This document shows positions 12,301-23,380 of a stretch of 64,000 bases of DNA, piece by piece. The stretch covers positions 744,001-808,000 of the forward strand of contig JAPNXP010000017.1 in assembly GCA_028753945.1 (NCBI GenBank), given 5' to 3'. The stretch comes from Hexactinellida sp. DTS-2022. Lineage: Eukaryota > Porifera > Hexactinellida. Within the stretch, counting starts at the first letter, position 1. Each line of letters opens with the position of its first letter. The notes beneath the pieces are model-generated. The model worked only from the letters and a program-made list of their open reading frames with translations. It had not been told where the DNA came from and did not search any database. The position numbers and the translations under genes were made by a program.

Positions 12301-12609
12301 GTTAATTAATTATCCTCGAGCCGAGATGTAGTGGATCGATTTATAATTTTTGTTCAGTCGAACCAATTTGTTGGGTTCCACTCGAATTAACTTAGTCTAA
12401 ATTTGTTAGCCCGCCCGTAGGGTCGTGTCGAACCAAAGTATGGATACTTTCCAGCGATGTTCGTAGTGGATCCAAACATGCAGGAAATTTGCTCAAAAGA
12501 GTTCAGAATCAATAAAAATAGCAATGCATCATCACCAAAAAATCACCTAATTTCGGATGATTTATGCCGGGGCGGGACAATGGCCGCCCCGGCATGGTCG
12601 ACGCCTATT
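9358..12609 (-). mobile_element. hAT element with 8-bp TSD inside a VPS50 intron
   Basis: Terminal repeats CAGTGGCGTCGA (left) and the complement of AATAGGCGTCGACC (right) are flanked by a perfect 8-bp duplication GGTGAGAC (9,350-9,357 and 12,610-12,617), diagnostic of hAT. Subterminal copies of ATGCCGGGGCG lie near both ends. Its 3.25 kb contains a transposase gene on the same strand as VPS50. The coding part is clearly richer in G and C than the surrounding intron, which suggests recent arrival. Sequence between 12,100 and 12,480 has many copies of a GAACTAA/GGTTCG theme, possibly subterminal transposase-binding repeats. Confidence 0.9.
9629..12098 (-). pseudogene. hAT transposase (ZMYM/TTF-finger type), a few frameshifts
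   Basis: The C-terminal 503 residues (11,140 to 9,629) are one open frame. Upstream pieces 11,318-11,070, 11,532-11,323 and 12,098-11,493 complete it in other frames, so about three frameshifts separate them (near 11,535, 11,325 and 11,090). hAT catalytic motifs are visible: MDETQD (first Asp), GYDGASNMSGK (second Asp) and STSCEAERSFSMLRRL (Glu and start of the hATC dimerisation domain). The N-terminus has a low-complexity Ser/Thr/Pro segment, then a Cys-x2-Cys zinc finger around WFTGFKWLKLN...HCAIC, as in TTF-type/ZMYM1-like hAT proteins. It mobilises the 9,358-12,609 element by cut-and-paste. Open length suggests inactivation was recent. Sequencing errors could also explain some of the shifts. 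Confidence 0.85.
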
Positions 12610-13451
12610 GGTGAGACTGGTACATAAAACTCGGAAGGGAGTACATTTAAATCTTGATAGTGATTTAGACAAATATCTGTTAGTATCTTTGTTTTAGGAA
12701 ACTAGTCCCGGTAATTGTGGGACAATCTTTGTATACCCCTATTAATAGCCAATTGAGCTAGCCACTTCCATATAGTACAAGGAATTAACTGAAGTCACTA
12801 GAATATTCTAACGGCTATACTTCAAGTGGTTAAAGCGCAAGTAAATGATGACGTTAGCATTTACTATAATACATTAATTTTAGCATTAAAATATTTATTA
12901 AATATAATACAGTATTAGTTCAGGATTACAAAGACAATAGACAATAGGAATGTGAGCAAGAAGTAAAATAAAATTTACAATTACCTGATAATGTAAATTC
13001 TGAGAGTAATAATTGGCATAATGTTGTTAGAAGGATGAAATGTGGAGTTCGCCATAGTTACTAACACTAGTCGTATACGTATATGCTCATCATAAGCAGC
13101 CTATGTAACTATCATATCTTCTAAAAGGAGAGTACAGTGCAACCAAAAAGTTTTCCTCATCCCAATGAGCGTCGGACGGTGCATTAGAGCCTGCGTGATT
13201 CGATATTGTACCCTATGCCAACGGTTTCGGATTATGCAGGTACTGCTGTATATGAAATTATTCAAAATATTCCATCAATCATGGAAGAGATATCATCTGG
13301 ATACAATAATAATGTTTAAATTAATATATTAGAGTAAATGCTGACGTCATCATTTAATTGCGCTTACACCACATGAAGGATGCCCATAAGCATAAATTAG
13401 TAATTGCAATGAATTCTCCCCATATGGAACCCCCTAGAAGTTGATTGAGGA
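12610..13451 (-). other. VPS50 intron, part 2: nothing recognised
   Basis: AT-rich intron sequence between the hAT element and the next MITE. I see no exon, RNA gene or clear repeat structure. Confidence 0.5.
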
Positions 13452-13608
13452 CATAGGCGCAAAGTACGGAGGTGCAGGTGGTGCAAGTGCACCACCGGCA
13501 CTCAGCGATAGAAGTGCTGGTGGTGCAAAGTGGGGATAGTACACCTGTACTTTGTAATGAGGTGCACCACTGGCACTTTTGGCTACAGGTCAAAAGTTTG
13601 CGCCTATG
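13452..13608. mobile_element. Short hAT-like MITE, CATAGGCGCAAA ends
   Basis: 157 bp with inverted ends CATAGGCGCAAA and TTTGCGCCTATG. The flanks ATTGAGGA and ATTGATGA match at 7 of 8 bases. The interior repeats GGTGCACCACTGGCAC-type words in both orientations. A second left end of this type occurs at about 58,842. Confidence 0.75.
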
Positions 13609-13962
13609 ATTGATGACAGATATGCAGGGTTTCATCGGGGAATTTTTCCTGGGGGGGGGGGGGGAGAAAGTTTGTGGATCCAGGTTATAAAAAATAATCC
13701 CATCGCCAGCTGGGGGTCTGGGAGGCGCTATAAGCCCCTAATTCTGGGCCAGGGGCAAAGCCCCTGGAAGCCATAAACAATAAAGTGCTATATAGCGCCG
13801 ACAGTAGTTTTTTGCTATTCACCGAAAATAAATAATCATTTTATTAAAATATTTGCAATTTAAAAAATAATAACATAGTAGTTTCGAGGCTGTTGTCACT
13901 AATGGACTAAACCTCACCCGACTTGTTCATGCCACAAAAAATAGATTTACTAGCAGGAAAAG

Positions 13963-14398
13963 ATGGATATCATAATTTTTATTTCACGTAAGAGGACCTG
14001 CAGTCAGACAATTAGTGATAGTGAACCTGACTTAGATACTAACCAGGCCACTTCAGTAGCTACAATGAGTATTACACACACAAGTGATGAAGAATACGAA
14101 GAACCTCACCAGAAAAGACAATATCTTACTCCATTGAAAAATCTATAAGGCAAAGCTTTCCTACAAAAAGGAATGAAAGAAGAATTACCCCTGGGTGAAA
14201 TGTAAGGATCCAGGTGATGGAATGTTTTGTGAGATATGCCAGAAGTGGAGAAAGCCTCCAGCAGGATCAAGAGGTACATGGATAACTAGAGGCGTAACAG
14301 ATTGGAACCATGCCACAGAATTTCTGAAGAAACATGAAGCTTCCCAGTGGCAGAGATGCTGCTGCTACTGCTTTAATGACAAAGCAGTCAGAGAGTGA
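13963..14398 (+). pseudogene. Fragment of a zinc-finger hAT/ZNF862-like protein
   Basis: An acidic, Ser-rich segment with KRTCSQ and DEEYEEPHQKRQYL (13,963-14,148) is followed by GMFCEICQKWRKPPAGSRGTW and WNHATEFLKKHEASQWQRC (14,215-14,370). The order Cys-x2-Cys, basic GRGTW, then Lys-x2-His is the N-terminal zinc finger of ZNF862/ZMYM-like, hAT-derived proteins. Nothing of the transposase core follows, and the frame is broken near 14,150. It lies in the VPS50 intron in opposite orientation, so it is probably a truncated element rather than a host gene. Confidence 0.55.
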
Positions 14399-14399
14399 A

Positions 14400-15825
14400 A
14401 ATCTGTATTTGAGATCCAATGTTCCAGTGCTACACTACAGGATGCTGAACGTAGGCAGATAAATCGAGATGTTCTACTGAAGCTGTTGAGATAAACAACT
14501 TTTACTCTGGCTCTTCCCGTACAAAACTTGTTCAACTGGCATGGAACTAGAGCATAGCACACTTTGGAGATTCGCATGTGAATGCAATGTATCGCGGTGG
14601 GACATTCTACGAAAACTTTTTCTCACTGTTACCAACTGTTTATTATCTAATAGTGTTAAGAATTATAATGTACTAGTATTGAAAAGTGTGATAATAGTAT
14701 GCTTACTAAATTCAAGAATTAATTTTTCTTTATTTCTTTTAGTTTTATTCAGTCAACCTGTTGCTGTTCATGTAGATGTATTAAGTGTGACTACTCCCTC
14801 TTAGAAGTATATCTCTATTTACGTATTGATGTCTTAAGCTCCTTAGTATCATAATAACATTTATATCAATATCTGTGTTTGTATGAGTATACTATATCAT
14901 ATATTATATTATATATTAAACTCCTTATATTTTCCAATCGTTTTAATTGACAATAATATATTGTCAGGATGATGAGGGTACCTAAAATTAATGGAATAAA
15001 TGAACAAATTACCATTTAAAAAAATGTTATTTTGAAGTACTTAACCAATCCCTGGTCCAAAATTGTTAGTGACCACCATTGCCTTAGTGTATAGAATGCT
15101 ATGCATTCACATTAATTAAGTAACTATTTACGAGGGATCCTGCCACCGGAATTTTGTTCAGTTGTCACTTACTATCGTAGAGGAAAAGTGCAGTGAAATA
15201 TGGAGTGAATGGTGTGCTAATTAGTATAGAATGCTATGAATAGTACTTATTATCATTTTTCAAATTTTACGACGACAATTTAGTCAAAATTGAATTAAGC
15301 CATTTTAGAACATTTTTCGACATCATAAAACTTTTCGAACAAATTCTTACACTTTATACATTTCACAATCGATCATTTTCCTAATTCCATTTTCGATCAA
15401 ATTCAGCTTTCCCTAAGTATAATATCTGGTCCAATAAATAATAATCAATATACGAGACAAATTAATGATAATTTTGAGTGACAGCTAAATTACATCAATT
15501 CTTTATAACAAAACTATATCTAAAATGACACAAAATGTAGAAAATATAATATAATATAATAAAGCTAATGAAGCGTTAAAAGTTGTTTAGAAAATACAAA
15601 GCATTGCCAAGCATTAGTAGAGGTAATAACCATTAATTGCATTAATGTATAGATATAATTTTTGTCGCCATAGTAAAAAGTCAATATGATAAGTATGAGC
15701 AACATTCGCATATTTGGAGGTGAGTTTAAAGAAATTAATGAAGTGTATAAGTGGAGTCTTATCGCATTTACGATACAACAAGTCATATACAATATAGTCA
15801 AGCGTAGGCCAATAAATCAATATAC
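14400..15825 (-). other. VPS50 intron, part 3: repeat shared with 53.5 kb
   Basis: The only structure I see is at 15,035-15,112, where sequence including CCAATCCCTGGTCCAAAATT and TATAGAATGCTATG recurs in inverted orientation at 53,485-53,570. It is a dispersed repeat of unknown class. Confidence 0.5.
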
Positions 15826-16135
15826 CTGTTTCAGAGAAGATCGCAAACGCTGCATCTTCCTAAATGATAACAATATGCCTAATCCTCCATTTCTGATTCC
15901 ATTGAGCGCATTTTTCAATTCAACCCTAGATTGAAGAGACAGATTACAAGCAAATTGTAGAGAAGATTGAATATTTGTCAGTCTGTTGACTCCGGCCATA
16001 TAATCATTATGATTTAGCTGAATAAGTCGTGAAATCTCTTTGCAAACTACAAATCTCTCATCTGCAAGTTGAATAATGCGCGCATGCAAAGTTTGTTTTC
16101 CAAAATTCTTTTCAGTTAACATCTCTAGTTCCATT
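15826..16135 (-). CDS. VPS50: VPS50 (syndetin) upstream exon
   Basis: Encodes 103 residues beginning MELEML and ending RSSLKQ. The pattern ELE.L, then VCKEISRLI, YMAGVNRLTNIQSSLQFA and NGIRNGGLGILLSFRKMQRL, follows the VPS50 N-terminal region (ELEKL, SKKVADLIL, YVKELERVTSLQTGLQLA, TQASLGLLANQRKRQ) in the Vps54_N-like rod. The acceptor is CTCTTAG/AATGG at 16,136 and the donor CTGAAACAG/GTATAT at 15,826. Splicing to the exon at 6,871 is in phase 0 and gives SSLKQ-LSLIKTLQQ, matching the family. The exon enters in phase 2, so at least one upstream exon is needed. The ATG at its start is probably internal. Confidence 0.88.
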
Positions 16136-17806
16136 CTAAGAGGTTTATTATTCTTTGAAGAAAAGACAAAATATTCTCTAAATATAAAGAAAAAATAATA
16201 AATTAACTTATGTGAGTAGGGCTGATACGGGGCGGAAAATATCAGGGGCGCTGGATCTCCCTAAACTTCATTTGGTTTAAATATGAGTTTATTAACATTG
16301 CAAGCATGTTATACACGACAAGGCATTAGTTCGAGAGCATCCCTAGGAATTCGACCAATAAGTGGGGTATTCGCAACAGTAAATAACAAAAACTAACTAA
16401 TCGATTTATTCATGAATAATATTTACGTTGGATCATAGAGACGATTAGGGACCCAATCTCAACTCCTAATGTCGCTATTGTATATTTAGTAAGTACATTT
16501 TGTACATACTAGCGAACTTCAGTTGCTAATTCGTGTAGAGTACATTTACTCGTGAAACAGAATATATACCATTAAAACACAAACCTGTATGTAGATAAAA
16601 AGAGTCCCTAGATCTCAGAAAGTGTCTTTAAGTGTGTTGTATGGATATTATCCAGCAAAAGTGTCTTTAATCGGCAAAATGAGCCATAGGACACGCTTTT
16701 GTTTTGCCTAGGAAAAACTGATGATCTAGGGACATTTTGGAGATTTAGGGGCAAAAACCATGCTCTGGCCTGGGGACAGTTTATATATATAAATATATAT
16801 ATATATAAACATTTGTTTGTATGTTCCAAGTTAAATGAAGAACCGGACGGTTTCCAAATCTGATTTTGGCATATAGGGGTAACTTTTGGCACCCGACAAG
16901 AAGAATAAGTTTCCACTAGAAATTTCGCAGAAATCGCCAAGCTATAACTTCAATCTCACATTTTGAGAATCTTGAAAAGTCACTTAAACGCACATAATTC
17001 GCCCTTCAAAATCTGAAAGTTTAATAAAACATGCACATTAATGATGCGGACACGTTGGTCACATCAGATTATCAATATGCTTACTCATTATCGCTTGATG
17101 ACGTAATTATTAACATTTCACATTGTCATATTTAACTATTTTAGGCCTATTTCAGCTATAATTAACCTTCAAAGTATTAATTAAACCACACACCAACTGT
17201 AAAGCGGTTGGTGTGTCGTTGTATTCTACCGCGAAGCAACCTAGCAAACAAAGCGAGCTAGTTAATAATATCTGAAGTAGATAGTATTCTACGAATGTTT
17301 GAATGGATAGGGATGAGTCCGATTGCTAAGGAAAAATATTCAAGACATCGGAAGACGTTCGGTTTTTAGAATTTGTAGATAAGATATGTGATAATTCGCA
17401 GGGGCTTAAGGTACGAGGTGGTGCGGGGGCGTGACACCCCCACTTTTCGCTTATTTCTCGGTATTTCCTGGGTCGTCTGTAAAACTGATCGATGAATATT
17501 TAGTTTTTAAATAATTCATTCCTTATTACAACTTATTAGTAATAATTGTCTTCTAATTAATTATTTCGATTTTCACTTTATAATTAAACATTTATAATTA
17601 TATTATGCTAGTGTCGTCGTTTGCAGTTTACGTTCGTAGCGTACGCAGTTGTCATCCTGCTGAATCCCTATTTCCAGTCAGCGAAATGGTGAAATATATG
17701 TTAGCTACCTCCACGTATATGTCAATGCATGTTCACAAACCTGCCAACCAATTTGAGTTATATCCCTGTAAGGCTCCGTATCAGTTATCAAATTCATTGT
17801 ATGGTT
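16136..17806. other. No exon recognised
   Basis: Intronic or intergenic AT-rich DNA upstream of the VPS50 exon. A short TA microsatellite lies at about 16,780-16,810. A GTGGTGCGGGGGCGTGACAC island near 17,418 is probably a MITE end. No convincing gene was found on either strand. Confidence 0.45.
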
Positions 17807-18197
17807 TTATTCAGCAATTCCTCTTCCTTTGAGTGATACGACAAGCGAGTCCGCATCGTTTTTCGATGTTGCTAAATAATAAGATGTACATCCATGCAGA
17901 AAACAGGGAACAGCGCCTTGTTTCAATTTAGGCCTGGCGCGAGGTATAAGTGCAAACGTTAAGTCTTCTTTGGGTACTTTATGTGTCGCTTCTATGTCTT
18001 CTCTGAATTGTTTCATAGATACGCGCTCGTACTAACTTCATACCCTCAATATCATCACGAATTATAGCCCGGATGAAATTTTGCTTCAGTTCAGGTGGAT
18101 TTGTTGGAAATTTGAATAAGGTAACTCGGGCGTCTGACTCGTAGTAGTTCCTTTTGCAGCCTGGAGCTAAAAAAGTGTTCGGCATCTTGAATGTCAA
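17807..18197 (-). pseudogene. THAP domain of a second P element, truncated
   Basis: From about 18,185: MPNTFLAPGCKRNYY, FKFPTNPP, AIIRDDIEGMKLVRARI, then after a frameshift MKQFREDIEATHKVPKEDL and IPRARPKLKQGAVPCFLHGC. This parallels the P element at 937 (MPNSCSVPDCKSNY and KPKLKEAAVPSLLP). The zinc site is damaged: the first Cys is absent and the final His is replaced by Gln. The element's 5' inverted repeat lies upstream at 18,590-18,619. No distal transposase sequence is found below 17,807, so this copy is 3'-truncated. Confidence 0.7.
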
Positions 18198-18387
18198 AAT
18201 TAGTATCTAAAAGTTAAGAATCCAAAGGATTAATAGCAGGGGAAAAGAAGACAAAAATATGAATCAATCGCGAATATAATTGTATACTAATTATAAAGAT
18301 AAGTATGTGAACAATAAATGAAATAAATATGGTTAAAAATTATGGTTGGTTATAAATGTCCCCCCTTACTATTGCATCTCTGGTAAT

Positions 18388-18569
18388 CAGTGATTTTTTA
18401 AGGATTTGATTAGAGGGCCCTACCAACAATTAGAGGCCCTCACCCCAACAATTAGAGGCCCTCACTCTACATTTCATGATATTGAGTACTTAGCAAGTTA
18501 AAAATTAGAGGCCCATTGAGAAAAATTTGAAGCCCATTTTGGGCCTCTAATTTGCCTTAAAAAACACTT
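18388..18569. mobile_element. hAT-like MITE inside the second P element
   Basis: Ends CAGTGATTTTTTAAGG and the complement of AAGTGTTTTTTAAGG. The 8-bp target duplication CTGGTAAT is perfect (18,380-18,387 and 18,570-18,577). The interior repeats AATTAGAGGCCC. The TTTTTTAAGG ends resemble the family at 26,703, 48,668 and 62,404. Confidence 0.8.
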
Positions 18570-18589
18570 CTGGTAATACATTTCAACTT

Positions 18590-18619
18590 TACTGTCTGGC
18601 CATTTATAGAGTAGGCTAT
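18590..18619 (-). repeat. P-element terminal inverted repeat
   Basis: Matches the right end of the first P element (3,311-3,340) with a few substitutions and marks the 5' end of the truncated minus-strand copy. Confidence 0.7.
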
Positions 18620-19085
18620 GGCCCTGTCACGCCGTAGATGGTCCGGCCGGACCATCCATGGCAGCCGTGGATGGCCTCCCTCATTAATATTGAATATAAA
18701 CTTCTCTCAGATTTACTGGGAGCATCCCCCCTGAAATTCTTAGAATAGTACCACTTCGTGTTAGTCTTATTAGTAATATAGGGGCAGCGTAGTCAGTTCA
18801 ATAGTGGTGGTCAGTCAATCGCCTGATTTGTGACGCACATGTTTTAGAATAGATCCACTTTGAAGTAGTTGTTTTGTCAGTTCTGAATGTATAATTTGAC
18901 AGATGAGGCTATGCAATACGCATTGTCTAGAGATGATTTTGCGGCGCCATAGATGATCCGGGACCATGTGAGGCGCCATGGATGGTCCGGGGGTAACTTA
19001 TATGGAGGAAGGAGACGATCCACGGCACCGTAGATGGTCCGGCCGGAATAACCGTAGGGGGACCATATATGGCATGACAGCCCAT
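18620..19085. repeat. GC-rich element with repeated GATGGTCCGG words
   Basis: About six copies of a GCCRTRGATGGTCCGG motif in both orientations, bounded by GCCCTGTCACGCCGTAGATG on the left and the complement of TGCCATATATGGTCC on the right. This looks like a MITE next to the P-element end. I could not define a target duplication. Confidence 0.45.
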
Positions 19086-19545
19086 CCCATTAAACGAATT
19101 GGTACATATACCAAAATCAACTGGATATGGCAGCCCTGCTAATGTCAAATAGCCGCGCCCATTGCCTAATAATGCGGCTCAAAATAAGGTTAGCCATCAC
19201 GGGGTCTCAATTACCCTTTTCTACCTGTCCAATTTGGCAATATGCAAAGGAGCCGAGGGTCGAGGGGCTATCAGTAGTTACACGAACAATAAATTAGACG
19301 AATGCCTGAACAACCTTCAGGCCAAAATTACCTAAATTCAGCAAAATATCTCACTCCAAACCAAAGAGTTCTAAACCCCAAATGTAAACCAACCAGAGGC
19401 TGTCACAAGTTCTGGCAAGCTGGGTCAGGGGTCAGGATTGTTTTCTTTTACATTCTTGATTGTACATTGGAGGGAAAAATTTCTACATGCTAATTAATGT
19501 AATTAAACTCAGGACTTGTCCTAGGACCCGAGGGAAATACATATA

Positions 19546-19684
19546 CAGTAGAACCTCGTTAGCACGAACACGGTTAATACGAATTTCCGGATAAGACGAA
19601 CAAATAGTTCCACAAAATCAGGTCCCTACAGTGGCTATTAAATGGGTAATAATCGGGTTAATACGAACTCACGAGGTTCTACTG
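19546..19684. mobile_element. TA-flanked MITE, CAGTAGAACCTCGT ends (pogo/mariner-like)
   Basis: 139 bp with inverted ends CAGTAGAACCTCGT and the complement of the same, flanked by TA on both sides. The interior has ATACGAACTC-type words. Tc1/mariner/pogo is inferred from the TA duplication. Confidence 0.8.
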
Positions 19685-20058
19685 TATATTGACCTGGGGA
19701 CGTGACCGGGACAAAACCTCTAAAGCCTGGAGCAATTGCTCCGGATGACCCAACTGAGATCACCACTGGAACCAACTACGGCAAGACTGACACAGAATGT
19801 AAATATTGTCACTCCAGAATGAAACAAGCCTTCAGTGTCTCAACCCCTACTTTGTACCCGACTTTTACACCTTGTCTAGTCCACCTAACCCAAATTGGAC
19901 CTGTCAAATTCTAACTAATTCGGGACAACCCAAATCGAACAGTGGGGCACGCCACCTCATACCTACCTACCATATTGGCGACATAGTCACACATAGCACA
20001 CATGCTTGGCTCATTGTACTATGGAAAATGTACTACTATACAATACACGTGTATTAAT

Positions 20059-22056
20059 CTGGTCGTTGAAATCCCAAAATGGTCATACCTAGAAAAATTC
20101 ATACAATGCGTATATTAGTTTCATTAGAAGCGGAATTTTTCGTACAATAACATATCCAAAATCCGCTAAAATCCGTTTGGGGAAAGATTTTTACACGGGT
20201 GGCAGTGTGGGCCATTTCATAGTAAATCGCCGACATTTTCGTAACTAACTTTCTCAAATCAAATCTAATCAACTTATAATCACCATATTTGTACTCAGCG
20301 TAAAATTTCCAGCAATTTGATATATCACATGACAACATTTGGAGGATTTTTCCATAGCAATGCTGGAATGTATCAAAAATATGTCAGGAATGTGCGAACA
20401 TTCCATTCTCAAATTGTGGGCCTATCCAATCTAGTGACCCCTCGTTCAACTCCACTAGTATAATTATACATATATCGACCCATGGCCTACTATATATACA
20501 GCTACACATGCTGCCGAATCATAGTAGGAAATAAGAGTCCATTGATAAATAGGTTATTTATATTTATCTCCATAACTAGTTATGATAGACGTCATAAATG
20601 TACTATAACTATATAGGAACTTGGTATCAAGGTATACATAGCATCCTTCAGAATTGTGCTATGTCATCATATGATGACGTAATCGATATTTGGGTGCGAA
20701 ATATCGTGTTTTTATATCCTGCTTTTACCATAGTTAAACTCGTTATAAATGTTCAAGATTGGAATATGATGATGCCCATAACTAGTTGATTAAAATATAT
20801 CGAAATTATAAATGGAATGTTGACACATTCCTCGGTTGCCAGGGAAATGTATATTTCCTAAAATGAGTCATAACTCAAAAACTATCGATTTAATGTAAAC
20901 TGGACTAGTTCTGATCTATCCGGAATAGATAACTTCCTATTCATTGATAATACATAAATTATGCTTAACTTCATTAACTTTTGAGATAATGAGATAATTA
21001 GCTTAGAAAAAGCAAATAATTTATCTAAGCTAATTATCTCATTATCTCAAAAGTTAATGAAGTTAAGCATAATTTATGTATTATCAATGAATAGGAAGTT
21101 ATCTATTCCGGATAGATCAGAACTAGTCCAGTTTACATTAAATCGATAGTTTTTGAGTTATGACTCATTTTAGGAAATATACATTTCCCTGGCAACCGAG
21201 GAATGTGTCAACATCCATTTAAAATTTCGATATATTTTATTCAACTAGTTATGGGCATCATCATATTCCAATCTTGAACATTTATAACGAGTTTAACTAT
21301 GGTAAAAGCAGGTTATAAAAACACGATATTTCGCACCCAAAATATCGATTACGTCATCATATGATGACATAGCACAATTCTGAAGGATGCTATGTATACC
21401 TTGATACCAAGTTCCTATATAGTTATAGTACATTTACGACGTCTATCATAACTAGTTATGGAGATAAATATAAATAACCTATTTATCAATGGACTCTTAT
21501 TTCCTACTATGATTCGGCAGCATGTGTAGCCGTAAATATAGTAGGCCATGATCGACCCTCTAAAATGGGATTTGTCGAGATTATTCAAGATAAACCTAAA
21601 ATTGAAGATTTTCAGATAAATCTCGTCAAATCCCATTTTAGAGGGTCGATATATGTATAATTATACTAGTGGAGTTGAACGAGGGGTCACTAGATTGGAT
21701 AGGCCCACAATTTGAGAATGGAATGTTCGCACATTCCTGACATATTTTTGATACATTCCAGCATTGCTATGGAAAAATCCTCCAAATGTTGTCATGTGAT
21801 ATATCAAATTGCTGGAAATTTTACGCTGAGTACAAATATGGTGATATAAGTTGATTAGATTTGATTTGAGAAAGTTAGTTACGAAAATGTCGGCGATTTA
21901 CTATGAAATGGCCGACACTGCCACCCGTGTAAAAATCTTTCCCCAAACGGATTTTAGCGGATTTTGGATATGTTATTGTACGAAAAATTCCGCTTCTAAT
22001 GATACTAAAATACGCTTTGTATGAATTTTTTCTAGGTTCAACCTTCCAACGACCAG
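20059..22056. repeat. 2-kb near-perfect palindrome
   Basis: The arm 20,059-21,003 is matched in inverted orientation by about 21,022-22,056, with a loop of about 18 bases (AAAAAGCAAATAATTTAT). Arm identity looks very high, with differences only at scattered sites and one 91-bp extra segment in the right arm (about 21,551-21,641). The outermost words are CTGGTCGTTG and CAACGACCAG. Within it, 20,484-21,547 is bounded by GGCCTACTATATATACAGC and its complement, the same termini as the fold-back at 45,852-46,618. No open frame is longer than expected by chance. Confidence 0.9.
21551..21641. mobile_element. Small palindromic insertion in one arm only
   Basis: Inverted words CTCTAAAATGGGATTTG and CAAATCCCATTTTAGAG bound a segment of about 91 bp present in the right arm of the palindrome and absent from the left. 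It therefore arrived after the palindrome formed, or was lost from one arm. Confidence 0.7.
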
Positions 22057-22342
22057 ACTATATAGATTAGGCCAGTTAACATATACTACTTATACCCTTC
22101 TTACAGAAAGTTATCCATTTATGTATTGTCTGGTGGAAGCCACGAAGTAGAATTGAAAATTCAACTAACACTTTATGGGTGATGTAAAAATATAATTCAA
22201 TGAAACCAGACATTGACATACTAACACTTTCCCTCTACCGCCTTAACCACTTGATGTTCCGATACACAAGAATCTGCGGGCCATTGTCAGGAGAGCATAC
22301 TTATACAACTAGCTAGATCACGAAATCAACACATTTTGGAGC

Positions 22343-22744
22343 CGGGTTCTGGTTATAGAATTTTCATAACCATGACTAAAACCATGACTAAAGTTCTGGT
22401 ATAAACCAGGTACAACCATGAGTGTAAAGTCTATAACCGTAGTTATATCCAAGTTACACAGAATAAACCGAATCTAACCTTGTTATATGCATAGTTGGTT
22501 CTGGTTAGACCCAGATATAACCGAACTAACCTTGGTTATAACCAGAACTATAACCAGTATTAATTACACATTTCAGTATTAAAATTCGGTTTTAACCATG
22601 GTCACTAGGATAAAATTATTGAAATAACCGGATATATACACTTGGTTACATTCTGGTAGATAACGTAAACTAATTATAGTCCTACAAAGGATGATGAAAG
22701 AGTTTCAACACCAAAGTTTCGAAAATTCTGTAACCAGAACCCTG
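22343..22744. mobile_element. hAT-like MITE, GGGTTCTGGTTA ends
   Basis: Ends GGGTTCTGGTTATAGAATTT and the complement of GGGTTCTGGTTACAGAATTT. The flanks TTTGGAGC and TTTCGGGG match at 5 of 8. The interior is rich in AACCATGACTAAAACC and TAACCAGAAC repeats. Confidence 0.65.
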
Positions 22745-23380
22745 TTTCGGGGGATCTTTTCACCCAGAACATCATAATCCTAATAGTGTTAAATTTGAGG
22801 CTATAGAAGCACGATACATATATGTCACCGTCTGGTTCACCTACTCATATAATTAGAAATCGACATCACATATTCGAGCTCGTCGAATTTTCTATTCTAG
22901 TCAAAACCTTATTTTAGTGAATTTGCTGATTTTGCAAAAGTTTATGGACTACTTGTAAGTAGTGATATTTTCCAGGGGGGATATGGGGGGAACGCCGTCC
23001 CCCCACTAATTTTGCCGGGAGAGCGCCGTTCCCCCTTGTGTATATTCAAGCCTCGGGGAGCGCAGTTCCCACACTATTAGATCACTAATTTGTTCAATTG
23101 TTTGTTAAGTGTTGTTGAAATCCTCTTATAATCAGCCCTTAAATAACGGGCTAAACGAGGGTTTGCTAATTACTCATTTAACAAAAACGAAATAGAATAC
23201 CTATTTTAATTATCTGAAGTTTAGTTCATCAATTACACTTTCCTTGGCATCCTATAAGAATATCATCAATTAGATAACCAGACAAATCAGATAACACACA
23301 TAGTGTAAAAACAATGTGCAAACAAGTAAGCTATAAATTCTATATAGAACGTGTGATGAATCCAATTTATTAAGGAGTAC

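Noticed and set aside
21415-21636. Small open frames in the palindrome arms
   Set aside because: Mirror-image frames occur by symmetry; none has a recognisable domain or start context.
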